Part shown: piece after piece, positions 26,996 to 36,267 of the stretch
Layout: the number at the start of each line of letters is the position of its first letter
Position numbering within the stretch: position 1 is the first letter of the stretch
From: Providencia heimbachae ATCC 35613
GTDB lineage: Bacteria > Pseudomonadota > Gammaproteobacteria > Enterobacterales > Enterobacteriaceae
Direction of reading: 5' to 3'
Length of the DNA stretch: 64,000 nucleotides
NCBI RefSeq assembly: GCF_001655055.1
Contig: NZ_LXEW01000032.1
Location: 62,001-126,000, forward strand
The notes under the pieces: model-generated
What the model saw: the letters and a program-made list of their open reading frames with translations, nothing else
Told to the model about the DNA's origin: nothing
Databases searched by the model: none
Made by a program: the position numbers and the translations under genes

Positions 26996-27505
26996 ATGAT
27001 CAATAATAAATGGAAGGTGACGACGCTAATATTGGGATTATTGTCCATACAGATAACGCCAACACAGGCTGCAGATGTCACCGTGACCGTTAATGGAAGT
27101 GTTGTTGCAAAGCCTTGTACTGTATCGACAAAAACAGCAAATGTGGATTTAGGGGATCTCTATACCTTTAATTTAATAACGCCAGGCTCTTCTTCAGATT
27201 GGCACTCGGTTTCATTGGACTTAGTCAGTTGCCCTATTGGGACATCCATGGTGACGGCGACCTTTAAAGGTACCGCAGATACGACAGGTTATTACAAAAA
27301 CCAAGGAACCGCTGGAAATATTCAGCTGCAATTACAAGATATTGCGGGTAATAACTTAAACAATGGTGCACAGAAAAAATTACAGGTCAGCGATTCAACA
27401 TTATCAACTAGTTTTCCCTTACAGGTAAGGGCGCTGTCAGTTAAAGGCGGCGCGACACAGGGAACCATACAGGCTGTTATTGATGTCACCTATACTTATC
27501 AGTGA
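26996..27505 (+). CDS. Minor fimbrial subunit (FimG-like)
   Basis: A 169-residue pilin with GGAGGATGTC just before the ATG. The signal peptide ends PTQA; the mature start ADVTVTVNGSVVAKPCTVSTKTANVDLGDLYTFNL closely follows FimG, and the end is VIDVTYTYQ. FimG connects FimF to the FimH adhesin. The length and order support this assignment. Confidence 0.9.
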   Translation: MINNKWKVTTLILGLLSIQITPTQAADVTVTVNGSVVAKPCTVSTKTANVDLGDLYTFNLITPGSSSDWHSVSLDLVSCPIGTSMVTATFKGTADTTGYYKNQGTAGNIQLQLQDIAGNNLNNGAQKKLQVSDSTLSTSFPLQVRALSVKGGATQGTIQAVIDVTYTYQ

Positions 27506-27513
27506 GTTAAATT

Positions 27514-28452
27514 ATGAATGTAAAAAAAATGGTTAGATTACTTTCAATTAATCTGTTTATTTATTTCGCAGGGATTTCTTCGGCGTATGCATTTACTTGC
27601 TATGATTCAACGGGAAATGTTTTAAACAGTGCTTCAGGCACAGCAACGGCCAACGTCTACGTTAACTTGCAGCCGAGTGTACAGGCAGGGCAAAACCTTG
27701 TGGTGGATCTGTCACAATCTATTTATTGTAAAAATGATAGCCCTGCAATCCGAAAAGACCTCGTTAGTATGATTAGAGGGTCTGCTTATGGGGGGGTTCT
27801 TTCCAAATTTACTGGTTCGTTAAGGTACTATGGATCAAGTTATTCATTTCCTTTAACCTCACCAACTCACCAGCAAAATTTTTCTTCTGGATCTTATGTC
27901 CCGTGGAATACTCAGCTTTATCTTACACCTATCTCTGCTGCTGGCGGTGTTGTAATAAATAGAGGGACTCTTTTTGCATCACTAGTTATGTACCAAATCG
28001 GATCGGACATACCGGGTGGTGGTAACATACATACAGCGACATTTACATGGAATCTATATGCGAATAATAACGTTATTGTTCCTATTGGCGGATGTGATGT
28101 ATCCTCGCGTAATGTGGTAGTGACATTGCCTGAATATCCGGGCACAGCACAAGTTCCGCTCTCTATTTATTGTGCATCTAGTCAAAATATTTCTTATTAC
28201 CTTTCAGGTACAACAGATACCAGTACTTCAATATTTGCCAATACACTTTCGGGCACCAATACAGCAAAAGGTGTGGGAATTCAGTTAGTACGTAATGGTA
28301 ATGCCATTTCAGCAAACCAAGATGTTTCACTGGGCCGAGTGGGAACATCCACAGTCAACCTTGGCTTGAGTGCGCGATATGCTCGAACGACAGGGCAAGT
28401 AACTGCAGGAAAAGTGCAGTCAGTGATTGGCGTGACGTTTATTTATGATTGA
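27514..28452 (+). CDS. Type-1-like fimbrial tip adhesin (FimH-like)
   Basis: A 312-residue two-domain adhesin. After the signal peptide (cleaved at AYA) the mature N-terminus is FTCYDSTGN, with the free Phe-1 that in FimH lines the mannose pocket. The lectin domain keeps ANVYVNLQPSVQAGQNLVVDLS and RGSAYGGVLSKFTG. The linker and pilin domain (GGCDVSSRNVVVTLPEYPGT... to VIGVTFIYD) closely match FimH. Pocket residues Asn46, Asp47, Asp54 and Gln133 (E. coli numbering) appear conserved, but Tyr48, Ile52, Asn135, Tyr137 and Asp140 do not. Mannose binding should therefore not be assumed. Last gene of the operon. Confidence 0.92.
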   Translation: MNVKKMVRLLSINLFIYFAGISSAYAFTCYDSTGNVLNSASGTATANVYVNLQPSVQAGQNLVVDLSQSIYCKNDSPAIRKDLVSMIRGSAYGGVLSKFTGSLRYYGSSYSFPLTSPTHQQNFSSGSYVPWNTQLYLTPISAAGGVVINRGTLFASLVMYQIGSDIPGGGNIHTATFTWNLYANNNVIVPIGGCDVSSRNVVVTLPEYPGTAQVPLSIYCASSQNISYYLSGTTDTSTSIFANTLSGTNTAKGVGIQLVRNGNAISANQDVSLGRVGTSTVNLGLSARYARTTGQVTAGKVQSVIGVTFIYD

Positions 28453-28704
28453 TAAAAGATTGTCCACCACAAAATGGATAATTTGAAGTTCCTTGCCATC
28501 ATGTTATTTGTTATTCGGGGATTAGTCGCAACTGCAATGCCTACTGCCTGTTTTAATTCGATAGGGGAAAAATCGACATAAAAGCATCACCTAACGTATA
28601 ATGAAGATATTGGAAGTTTATCGTCATTCCATACAATTTAAATTGGCCATGGTTTGAAGCCCTGTATTTAGATGGGATTTTATACTGAATTCATTAGGTG
28701 AGAT

Positions 28705-29445
28705 ATGCTGGATTTTTTAAAAAATTACGATAACTTAACAATCAGTGAAAAGAAAGTATTGAAATACCTCACTGATAATATTGCGGATATACCTTACTTA
28801 AATATTAATGAATTAGTTGCTAAGACATTTGTATCAAAAACAGTAATTATTAATTTATCTCAAAAATTAGGCTTTAGTGGGTTTAAAGAGCTGAAGTTTC
28901 AAATTAATAATTATATTTTAACCAAAAATAAAACTGAAAAAACAAGTTTAGTATCTTATAAAACACAGTTAGAAAAAAATATTAATAAAAGTTTTACATT
29001 GATTAATGAAGAACAAATTCACGATTGTGCTAAAATTTTGCGTCATTCCAGAAATATTTTTATTGTGACAAGAGGAACGAGCAAAGCCGTTGGATACTAC
29101 CTTGAGCACCTATTATTTGCATTAGGTCTACATTGCTTTTTTATTAATGATTACAACTTATCTGATTCCTTTACTCGATTAGTCAGTAGTGAAGATACTG
29201 TTATTTTTATCTCCCTTTCGGGGGGAACCAAAAAAATTATTGAAACAGCAAAAATTGTTCAATTGAAGGAGGCCAATATTATCAGTATGACGGCTTTCCA
29301 TACCAACGAGTTAACAACCTATACGAACAATAACCTTTTCTGTTTTGCAGATAATCATGATACAAAAAAAGATGACACAAAATCTAGGATAGGTTTTTTT
29401 ATTCTAGTTGATTTACTGATAAATGAATTAGAAACGTTAATATAA
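28705..29445 (+). CDS. RpiR/MurR-family sugar-responsive regulator
   Basis: A 246-residue regulator with AGGTGAG before the ATG. The N-terminal RpiR-type helix-turn-helix spans residues 1-75 (LTISEKKVLKYLTDNIADIPYLNINELVAKTFVSKTVIINLSQKLGFSGFKELK). A SIS sugar-phosphate-binding domain covers ~100-235, including FIVTRGTSKAVGYYLEHLL and VIFISLSGGTKKIIETAK. Such proteins usually bind a phosphosugar made by the PTS or kinase they control. The next two genes are a PTS permease and a lyase on the same strand, so it probably regulates their uptake/cleavage operon. Confidence 0.9.
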   Translation: MLDFLKNYDNLTISEKKVLKYLTDNIADIPYLNINELVAKTFVSKTVIINLSQKLGFSGFKELKFQINNYILTKNKTEKTSLVSYKTQLEKNINKSFTLINEEQIHDCAKILRHSRNIFIVTRGTSKAVGYYLEHLLFALGLHCFFINDYNLSDSFTRLVSSEDTVIFISLSGGTKKIIETAKIVQLKEANIISMTAFHTNELTTYTNNNLFCFADNHDTKKDDTKSRIGFFILVDLLINELETLI

Positions 29446-29547
29446 AATATATATTGGGTGAGATTATATATATTAACAAATATTTTAACCTATAATTAAA
29501 ATGATCAAAATGAACGCCAGTATTTAATTTAAATCCTATCAAAATGA

Positions 29548-29572
29548 CTTAGGTCATAATTAATGACCTGAG
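29548..29572 (+). promoter_or_regulatory. Candidate operator upstream of the PTS-lyase operon
   Basis: CTTAGGTCAT (29548-29557) and ATGACCTGAG (29563-29572) form an inverted repeat, 9 of 10 positions matching, around AATTA. It lies about 90 bases before the permease start and 100 bases after the RpiR gene. RpiR proteins bind such repeats, so this is the best operator candidate. It has no T-run, so it is not a terminator. Confidence 0.5.
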
Positions 29573-29662
29573 TTAACATTTAAAACCGCAACATCATTTC
29601 TTTTAAAAATCCCAGTGCTAGTATTCCTGTAATTTCAATCTTCTTTGTCATCAGGAAATAAT

Positions 29663-31219
29663 ATGGCTAAAAGAAAGTTTAGCGAGTCAATTCAACGCTT
29701 TGGGAGAACGTTACTTCTTCCTATCGGCGTTTTGGCTCCAATCGGTATGATACTGGGTATCAGTGGGGCTTTAGTCCAAACCTATATGATTGCTCGATTT
29801 CCCTTCCTTGGAAATGAAACGGTCAATGCGTTATTAGTCAGCATCCGCTCTATTGCTGGAGTTATTTTTGACAATATTCCACTCCTGTTTGCGATGGGGG
29901 TTGCTTATGGAATGAGCCAACGAGATAAAGGGATCGCGGTTTTTGCTTCCGTTGTCGGGTACTTGACCTTGATAATCACCATCAATGTTTGGCTGATACT
30001 TAATGGTAAATTAGCTGATGCGGCGATTATGACCCAAGTTGGGCAGATCAAGGTGTTAGGCATACAAACCATGAATATAAGTGCAGCTGGGGGGATTATC
30101 ACTGGGTTAATTGCCGCTTGGGCTACTGATAAATTTTATAACCTTGAGCTACCAACCGCATTTGCTTTCTTCTCAGGGAAAAAATCTGTTTCTATTATCA
30201 TGATTGGCTTAATGATGGTGGTTGGGGCATTTTTACCGTTTATCTGGGAAGTTTTAGTTCTTGGTTTAATGAAATTATCGGCAGTGATCTTAAGCCCTGT
30301 TGGTCCATTCTTTACCGCCGCAGGTGAGCGATTATTTATTCCTTTCGGGTTACACCACGTTTGGAACGTACTGTTTAGATTTACCGAAGCGGGTGGCTCT
30401 TATGTTATTGATGGGGAAACCTTTGTTGGTGTCGTCCCTGCAATGACCGAAGTGTTATTTAATCAAGGGCCAAATAGCGAATATTGGTCCATGATGCCGA
30501 GCTTGACGCGTTTTATGGCTCAGCAACAAATGTTGGTCACGCTATTTTTATTCCCTGCGATTGCCTTGGCTATTTATAAGACCTCAAGAAAAGAAAATCG
30601 CGCTGAAGTTAAATCGATGCTGGTGACCATGGTATTAACGGCGATGCTGGGTAACGTGACCGAACCACTAGAGTTTACCTTTGTCTTTATTGCACCACTC
30701 TTATATTTAATTTACGCCATCATCGTTGGTATTGGTGCTGTTTTACTCTCTCTCGCGGGAGTTGCCATTGGTTATATTCGAGGTACTGTTTTTGATTTCA
30801 CCATTTTTGGCTTGTTATATGAGCATACCAATTGGATTTTCTTAGTCATTATTGGCAGTAGTTTAGCCGTTCTCACGTACTTTATTTTCTACTGGGCTAT
30901 CGTTAAATTTGATATTAAAACACCGGGAAGAGAAGAATCTGCCAATCTTAAAAATACCTTAATCAAAGAAAAGCGTTACGGGGAAATTGCAGAAATTCTT
31001 ATTGAAGCTTTAGGTGGTAAACAAAATATTCGTAATGTGGATAACTGTATTACAAGGCTTCGTATTGATATCTCAGAGATCAATAAAATAGATAAAGAAT
31101 TAATGTTGGAATCAGGATGTACAGCATTTTTCTTTCCTGCGGCAAACCATGTTCATGTTGTTTATGGGCCGAAAGTTGAATTTGTCCGCAATGCTGTTGA
31201 TGACGCAATGAAGAAATAA
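29663..31219 (+). CDS. PTS permease EIICB, glucose/maltose/GlcNAc family
   Basis: Start at ATG 29663 (AGGA 6 bases upstream) gives 518 residues. The EIIC membrane domain (about residues 8-420) starts RFGRTLLLPIGVLAPIGMILGISGAL, and contains GGIITGLIAAWATDKFYNLELPTAFAFFSGKKSV and the FIPFGLHHVWNVLFRF segment of this family. The EIIB domain (~430-518) has the phosphorylated cysteine at about 462 in NVDNCITRLR. No EIIA domain is present; EIIA-Glc (Crr) is expected to supply phosphate. It resembles MalX-type transporters, but the substrate is unknown. The lyase gene follows by 9 bases. Confidence 0.92.
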   Translation: MAKRKFSESIQRFGRTLLLPIGVLAPIGMILGISGALVQTYMIARFPFLGNETVNALLVSIRSIAGVIFDNIPLLFAMGVAYGMSQRDKGIAVFASVVGYLTLIITINVWLILNGKLADAAIMTQVGQIKVLGIQTMNISAAGGIITGLIAAWATDKFYNLELPTAFAFFSGKKSVSIIMIGLMMVVGAFLPFIWEVLVLGLMKLSAVILSPVGPFFTAAGERLFIPFGLHHVWNVLFRFTEAGGSYVIDGETFVGVVPAMTEVLFNQGPNSEYWSMMPSLTRFMAQQQMLVTLFLFPAIALAIYKTSRKENRAEVKSMLVTMVLTAMLGNVTEPLEFTFVFIAPLLYLIYAIIVGIGAVLLSLAGVAIGYIRGTVFDFTIFGLLYEHTNWIFLVIIGSSLAVLTYFIFYWAIVKFDIKTPGREESANLKNTLIKEKRYGEIAEILIEALGGKQNIRNVDNCITRLRIDISEINKIDKELMLESGCTAFFFPAANHVHVVYGPKVEFVRNAVDDAMKK

Positions 31220-31228
31220 AAAGGATAT

Positions 31229-32602
31229 ATGATGAGAGCCTTATATGATTCTAAGAGTAAAACAATCGATGACCGTGGTATAAAAGCGCTACTATCTAAT
31301 GAAGCGAAATATTCAACGTGGCTAATGTTTGAATCAATGTTAGCGCAAGCGCAAGCTGAACTCGGTTTTATTCCTCAATCAGCTGCTGATGAAATAAAAG
31401 AAAAGGCAGTAATAGAGAATATTGATTTTGAAGAAATGAACCGTATTTATCAAAAAATTGGCCATGGCTTCGTTCCTTTTCTAAAAGTATTAGTGAATGC
31501 ATGTTCGGAAGAGAGTGGTAAATACATCCATTACGGTATTACCACGCAGAATATCCAACAAAGTTCACAGCTGTATATGATGAAAACGGTACATCATAAA
31601 TTTATGTTATTACTCAGTGAGATTATTGAAAATTTATCAAACTTAGCTGAGAAAACAAAAAAAATGGTGATGCCAGGAAGAACTCATGGACGCCATGCGA
31701 TCCCTATCACTTATGGATACAAAGTTTCGGTATGGATAAGCGATTTTATCGATTGCTACCAGAGAATGAAAGAGTGCGAAAAGCGTGTGTTCACCATTAT
31801 GATGGGAGGCGCGGTCGGCGCATTTAACTCAATGCCTGAGGTCGGGATTGCCGTTCAAAAAAGAGTTGCTGAATTAACGAGCATGGAAGCGATGGAAGTT
31901 CCATCAAGAAATCTCAGTACGCATAAATTAGAGTACATCGCTAATTTAGCCTTGATGGCGAATATTTGTCATAAAATTGGTGAAGAGGTTTACAGTACAA
32001 CATTAGAAGAAATTGCCGAGGTTTCTGAAGGGTTTACTAAGGGGACGGTGGGGAGTAGCACGATGCCACATAAAATTAACCCTAAATTAGCCAAAGGAAT
32101 TATCGCTAATTCACAGAAACTATATTCCTTACCAAGTGTTGGTATGTACTCTGCCGTTAGGCCTTATGAAGGTGATAGTAGTTCATATATGTTATTTGAT
32201 GGATTACTTGAAGAGGCATTAGAGCTAACCACTGAAATTCTATTGAGAACGGAAGAACTTTCTAGAACGATAGTGCCACATGAGGAAAGAATGCTACATA
32301 ACGTACTAAGAAATAAAGGGTTAGATAATACCGAATACGTTATGATGAAAATGGCCGAAAAACTCGGTAAAGATAAAGCGCACGCTTTATTGTATGAGGA
32401 AGCGATTAAAACTGCCGCAGATGGTGAGGATTTTTATACCAATCTAACCAAAAATGCAGTTATTTCGGCAGCATTTAGTCGTGATGAAATTAAAGAAATG
32501 CTCGATCCTAGAGCCTATATTGGGCTATCTGTTGAAATTGCAGAAAAAGAATCAAAACGTGGTTTTGTTATCTCGCAAGAGATTAAGCAGAATTACAAGT
32601 AA
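31229..32602 (+). CDS. Fumarase/adenylosuccinate-lyase superfamily enzyme
   Basis: A 457-residue member of the fumarase/aspartase superfamily, whose enzymes eliminate fumarate (or cyclise) by breaking a C-N or C-O bond. The signature loop GSSTMPHKINP is at residues 275-285, and the MPGRTHGRHAIPIT block at ~149-161 holds the conserved histidine. The usual TSxD motif reads ITTQN (residues 104-108), with Asn in place of Asp, which suggests a substrate other than adenylosuccinate. It is the last gene after an RpiR regulator and a PTS permease, so it probably acts on the imported phosphorylated compound. It is not the housekeeping purB. Confidence 0.88.
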   Translation: MMRALYDSKSKTIDDRGIKALLSNEAKYSTWLMFESMLAQAQAELGFIPQSAADEIKEKAVIENIDFEEMNRIYQKIGHGFVPFLKVLVNACSEESGKYIHYGITTQNIQQSSQLYMMKTVHHKFMLLLSEIIENLSNLAEKTKKMVMPGRTHGRHAIPITYGYKVSVWISDFIDCYQRMKECEKRVFTIMMGGAVGAFNSMPEVGIAVQKRVAELTSMEAMEVPSRNLSTHKLEYIANLALMANICHKIGEEVYSTTLEEIAEVSEGFTKGTVGSSTMPHKINPKLAKGIIANSQKLYSLPSVGMYSAVRPYEGDSSSYMLFDGLLEEALELTTEILLRTEELSRTIVPHEERMLHNVLRNKGLDNTEYVMMKMAEKLGKDKAHALLYEEAIKTAADGEDFYTNLTKNAVISAAFSRDEIKEMLDPRAYIGLSVEIAEKESKRGFVISQEIKQNYK

Positions 32603-32613
32603 GCTGTAATTAC

Positions 32614-32656
32614 AGAGAATTATCTTTTTAATGTAAAAGATAATTCTCTAGTTTTT
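32614..32656 (+). terminator. Terminator of the PTS-lyase operon
   Basis: AGAGAATTATCTTTT (32614-32628) pairs perfectly with AAAAGATAATTCTCT (32635-32649) over 15 bp around TAATGT, followed by AGTTTTT. It lies 12 bases after the lyase stop and 55 bases before the cfa stop on the other strand, so it could serve both convergent genes. Confidence 0.8.
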
Positions 32657-32703
32657 ATGAAGAGAAATAAAATACTCAATAGCGATAAGCTTATTAATCA
32701 TAT

Positions 32704-33867
32704 TTACCGGGGTACTCTTAACCCGCCGTCATGACCCTGTGGGCTCCACAATATTTGCCATAATTGAATATCTCGAGCGCGAAAAGCACCAGCACAGGCA
32801 TTAAGATAATAAGCAAACATTCTTTTAAAACGAGGGGTATAGTTTTTTTCAAGCTCAGGCCACGCGGCTTGGAAACGGGCGTACCATGCTAATAACGTGC
32901 GATCATAATCCGCACCAAAATTATGCCAGTCTTCCATCACTAATTTATTTTCGCTACTATCGCCAATATTTTGTATTGAAGGTAGGCAACCATTAGGGAA
33001 AATGTATTTATCTATCCATGCATCGACACTAACCTTATTTTGATTAGAGCCAATGGTGTGTAATAAAAAAAGCCCATCTGGTTTTAAGTTTCGGGTGATG
33101 ACGTCAAAGTAGGTGGCATAATTTTTGGGACCCACATGCTCAAACATACCGACAGACACAATTCGATCAAATTGGTCATTTAAGTCACGGTAATCTTCCA
33201 AAATGATATTAACATTAAGGTCAGTACAGCGTATTTGGGCATATTTTTGTTGTTCGGCTGAAATGGTAACGCCTGTCACCGATACGCCGTAGTTTTTGGC
33301 CGCGTAGGCCGCGAGTCCACCCCATCCACAACCAATATCTAACAGGCGCATACCCGGCTTTAATTGGAGTTTTTCACAAATAAGTTTTAGCTTTTGTTCT
33401 TGAGCTTGCGCTAAATTTGCAGGGTCATCGCTTAAACCTTTCCAATAACCACAAGAATATTGCATATACGGGTCTAGCATATGTTCAAATAAATCATTAC
33501 CCAAATCATAATGTTCCTCACCGACAATACGCGCCCGTTTGCGGGTTTGTAGATTACGAAGACGAGCCGTCGCAATTTTGATGATGTCATTGATACGCTG
33601 AGGTAGCTGATTTTCTAACTTTGCGCGCAAGATGCGTTGGAAAAAAATATCCAGACGTTCACAGTCCCACCAACCATCCATATAACTTTCACCTAGCCCC
33701 ATCGATCCTTGCTGTAATACCCGTTTGAAAAATTGGTTATTATGAACTTGAATATCAAACTCTCGGCAACCATTGATCTCGATATCGGCTTTGTCTAAAA
33801 GGTCGGAAACGATGCGCCGCCAAGAACTGGTTTGCGATTTTTGATTTACTGCGTGCACAGAACTCAT
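32704..33867 (-). CDS. cfa: Cyclopropane-fatty-acyl-phospholipid synthase
   Basis: The enzyme transfers a methylene from S-adenosylmethionine to unsaturated membrane lipids. Start 33867 (MSSVHAV) has a GGAG ribosome binding site and gives 387 residues, the usual Cfa size. The S-adenosylmethionine-binding motif LLDIGCGWGG is at about 176-185, EEHYDLGNDLFEHMLDPYMQYSCGYW precedes it, and GMFEHVGPKNY and YIFPNGCLPS follow. All conserved active-site segments are intact. A single-gene unit, convergent with the lyase operon. Confidence 0.97.
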   Translation of the reverse strand: MSSVHAVNQKSQTSSWRRIVSDLLDKADIEINGCREFDIQVHNNQFFKRVLQQGSMGLGESYMDGWWDCERLDIFFQRILRAKLENQLPQRINDIIKIATARLRNLQTRKRARIVGEEHYDLGNDLFEHMLDPYMQYSCGYWKGLSDDPANLAQAQEQKLKLICEKLQLKPGMRLLDIGCGWGGLAAYAAKNYGVSVTGVTISAEQQKYAQIRCTDLNVNIILEDYRDLNDQFDRIVSVGMFEHVGPKNYATYFDVITRNLKPDGLFLLHTIGSNQNKVSVDAWIDKYIFPNGCLPSIQNIGDSSENKLVMEDWHNFGADYDRTLLAWYARFQAAWPELEKNYTPRFKRMFAYYLNACAGAFRARDIQLWQILWSPQGHDGGLRVPR

Positions 33868-34227
33868 TTTATCTCCAATTTTTATCAAAGTGGGATTCAG
33901 AGAACTTTATTTATGACATATTTACTGGAATAGCAGAACAGGATCCGTTGTTCATCATCAGAAGACAGTCAATTAGCGTTATCGTTAATAAAGAAATAAA
34001 GCTCAAATCCGGTTTTCAGACCAACCCTTTAAAAAGTATAAAAACCTAGAATTGAATTTCAATAAAAACAAGTCTAGTACTATTAAAAATAGCACTTAGA
34101 CCTAAAAACTGGAAATAAGTATGGTAAGCGCCTTAAGTTGGAGTTTTTATCCAACTTATACAATAATTTCGATATACAGTCATATTGTGACGAGTAGCCA
34201 CCTCGAGGTGAGATGGCTGGGGGAAAA
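33868..34227. other. Intergenic region between cfa and ytfE
   Basis: This stretch holds the cfa promoter and the 3' end region of the norV-ytfE transcript. Two hairpins are visible: TAAGTTGGA-GTTTTTA-TCCAACTTA (34134-34158, perfect 9 bp) and AGCCACCT...AGATGGCT around a CCTCGAGG core (~34197-34219). Neither is followed by a T-run on the minus strand. No gene is seen. Confidence 0.55.
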
Positions 34228-34893
34228 TTATGAGTTGCCAGATAAAGCTCTAGGAAATAATAAATTATTTTCTAAATTAATATGATTCATCAGGTCGTCA
34301 ATTAATTCATTAATTCCGTTGTATAAAACACGCCAAGTTGTACAGGCTTCAGGTGGTGGGGTGACGTTATCTGTAATTCTTTTAATGGCTTCTAAAATAT
34401 CACCCGCATCATCGTGCTCTTGTTCCATAACACTAATCGGTGCAGCTGCATTTTGACCTAAGCCATTTTTTATCATCGGGAATAAAATACGTTCCTCTTT
34501 CATCATATGACTGCTGAGTTCTTCGTGTAGTGCCTCTAAATATTTTGTTAGCCCTTTAGGGACAGTTGGTTTATTGGCATGAACACGTTCCACTTTTTCT
34601 GCTTGTAATATAAGTTCAGGTAATTGCGCTCTGTGTCTGTCATGATAACGGACAATAATAAAATCAATAATTTCAGCAAGGGGGGCTTCGCGCCAATCTT
34701 TTTCTAATGTTTCTTGAGAGAGCTCAGATAATTGCGCTTCTAACATATCGATATCGAGACCTTTTTTCTCTGCAGATCGGCTTAGGGTTTGTTTTCCACC
34801 ACAGCAAAAATCAATATCGTACTGACGAAATACGGATGAAGCTCTGGGTATTGAAAGTGCTAATTGCCCTAATGTTTTATCTCTTAATTGCAT
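34228..34893 (-). CDS. ytfE: Di-iron iron-sulfur-cluster repair protein YtfE (RIC)
   Basis: The 221-residue protein repairs iron-sulfur clusters damaged by nitric oxide or oxidants. The N-terminal ScdA-like domain has the [10 protein letters not shown] motif (residues 28-37). The hemerythrin-like domain supplies the di-iron ligands: [34 protein letters not shown] and [14 protein letters not shown]. Length and ligands match E. coli YtfE. Here it lies 40 bases after norV on the same strand (AAGGAA ribosome binding site), where norW is found in E. coli, so it is probably induced by NorR with norV. Confidence 0.96.
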   Translation of the reverse strand: MQLRDKTLGQLALSIPRASSVFRQYDIDFCCGGKQTLSRSAEKKGLDIDMLEAQLSELSQETLEKDWREAPLAEIIDFIIVRYHDRHRAQLPELILQAEKVERVHANKPTVPKGLTKYLEALHEELSSHMMKEERILFPMIKNGLGQNAAAPISVMEQEHDDAGDILEAIKRITDNVTPPPEACTTWRVLYNGINELIDDLMNHINLENNLLFPRALSGNS

Positions 34894-34933
34894 GATTGTT
34901 ATTCCTTAATATGATCTATTTTTATATAAAATT

Positions 34934-36157
34934 TTAGCACGCAGCAGATAAAGGTAATGGGGTTAGCGCCCACTGTCGCGCTATCTCACGTCCATATTCG
35001 CGACATTGGTCTAAAGTATGACTATCTGGTCGCCATTTTGCTTTGAGTGATAATGTGGTTTCAAATCCGGCATCCATTAAGCGCGTTTGTATTCTATCTA
35101 CCGCGCCACAATTCCAACCATAGCTACCAAATGCAGCGGCTTTTTTATTACGAAAACGCAGTCCGGTGAGTTCTTCCAACATGCCGGCAATTTTAGGCAT
35201 CATGACATTATTCATTGTGGATGAGCCCACGAGCGTTCCTTTCGAACGAAAAACGTTGGTCAGAATGTCGTTTTTATCACTTCGAGCCACATTAAAAATT
35301 TTCACAAATACGTTTGGATCAACTTCATTAATACCTTGTGCAATAGCATCTGCCATCATGCGGGTATTATTCGACATGGTGTCATAAAAAATAGTAATAC
35401 GGTCTTCTTGGTAGTCATTGGCCCATTTTAAATACAGTTCAACAATTTGGGTTGGATTATCACGCCAGACCACACCGTGGGAAGTCGCAATCATATCAAC
35501 AGGTAAATTAAAGCCTAAAATTTCATTGATTTTGGGGGTGACTAAGCGGCTGAATGGGGTGAGAATGTTGGCGTAATAACGTTGGCATTGCTCAAATAGT
35601 TCATTTTGGTCGACTTCATCATTGAACAATCGTTCATCGCAATAGTGTTGACCAAAGGCATCATTACTGAATAAAACCGCATCTTCAGTGAGATAGGTCA
35701 TCATACTGTCAGGCCAATGAAGCATCGGTGTTTCGACAAAAATGAGCTGTTTATTATTACCAATATCAAGCGTGTCCCCTGTTTTGACAATATTAAAATT
35801 CCATTCAGGATGATGGTGATGGCCATTAATCGAATCAATCGCATTGGCGGTACAATAAATTGGCGTGTCGGGAATACAGCTCATTAATTCGGTTAAAGCA
35901 CCCGCGTGATCTTCTTCTGCATGGTTGATAATAATGTAATCAATATCGTTTAAATCAATTTGAGCACGAAGATTTTGTACAAACTCACGGCTAAATTTGT
36001 GATCAACAGTATCAATAAGCACATTTTTTTCTTCACAAATCAGATAGCTATTATAGCTACTTCCTTTGAGTGTCTTATATTCAGTGCCATGAAAATCACG
36101 CACTTCCCAATCCCGCTGCCCAACCCATTGAATGTTATTTTTTACCTGAATTGCCAT
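34934..36157 (-). CDS. norV: Flavodiiron nitric oxide reductase NorV without rubredoxin domain
   Basis: NorV reduces nitric oxide to nitrous oxide under low oxygen. Start 36157 ([12 protein letters not shown] 9 bases upstream) gives 407 residues. The metallo-beta-lactamase di-iron domain (1-~250) has HAEEDHAG, and the flavodoxin domain (~255-400) has [20 protein letters not shown] and [15 protein letters not shown]. coli NorV has 479 residues and ends in a C-terminal rubredoxin. Here the protein stops at [10 protein letters not shown], exactly at the linker, and no rubredoxin CxxC remnant exists in the 40 bases before ytfE. norW is also absent. Electrons must come from a separate protein. Confidence 0.93.
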   Translation of the reverse strand: MAIQVKNNIQWVGQRDWEVRDFHGTEYKTLKGSSYNSYLICEEKNVLIDTVDHKFSREFVQNLRAQIDLNDIDYIIINHAEEDHAGALTELMSCIPDTPIYCTANAIDSINGHHHHPEWNFNIVKTGDTLDIGNNKQLIFVETPMLHWPDSMMTYLTEDAVLFSNDAFGQHYCDERLFNDEVDQNELFEQCQRYYANILTPFSRLVTPKINEILGFNLPVDMIATSHGVVWRDNPTQIVELYLKWANDYQEDRITIFYDTMSNNTRMMADAIAQGINEVDPNVFVKIFNVARSDKNDILTNVFRSKGTLVGSSTMNNVMMPKIAGMLEELTGLRFRNKKAAAFGSYGWNCGAVDRIQTRLMDAGFETTLSLKAKWRPDSHTLDQCREYGREIARQWALTPLPLSAAC

Positions 36158-36198
36158 CTTTATTGGTCCTATCATTTTCTAGAATATACAGAGGTATT

Positions 36199-36215
36199 AT
36201 CAAGATACGTGCCAA
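36199..36215 (-). promoter_or_regulatory. norVp: Sigma-54 promoter of norV-ytfE
   Basis: On the minus strand TTGGCACGTATCTTGAT matches the sigma-54 -24/-12 consensus (TGGCAC-N5-TTGCA) except that the -12 GC is GA. It lies about 40 bases before the norV start and downstream of three NorR boxes, as in E. coli. Confidence 0.75.
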
Positions 36216-36267
36216 GTTTTATCTTTTTGATTTGTCTAATTATTTTGTTTTTTATCATGAAATGTTA

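Noticed and set aside
28459-28482. Hairpin after the FimH-like gene as terminator
   Set aside because: The stem is short, AT-rich with a G-U pair, and not followed by a T-run.
31229-32602. Lyase considered as the housekeeping adenylosuccinate lyase purB
   Set aside because: Its operon with a PTS permease, the Asn in the TSxD motif and the absence of purine genes nearby argue for a different substrate.
34894-34933. Frameshifted rubredoxin domain after norV
   Set aside because: Only 40 bases separate norV from ytfE and no CxxC motif occurs in any frame, so this is a true absence rather than a frameshift.
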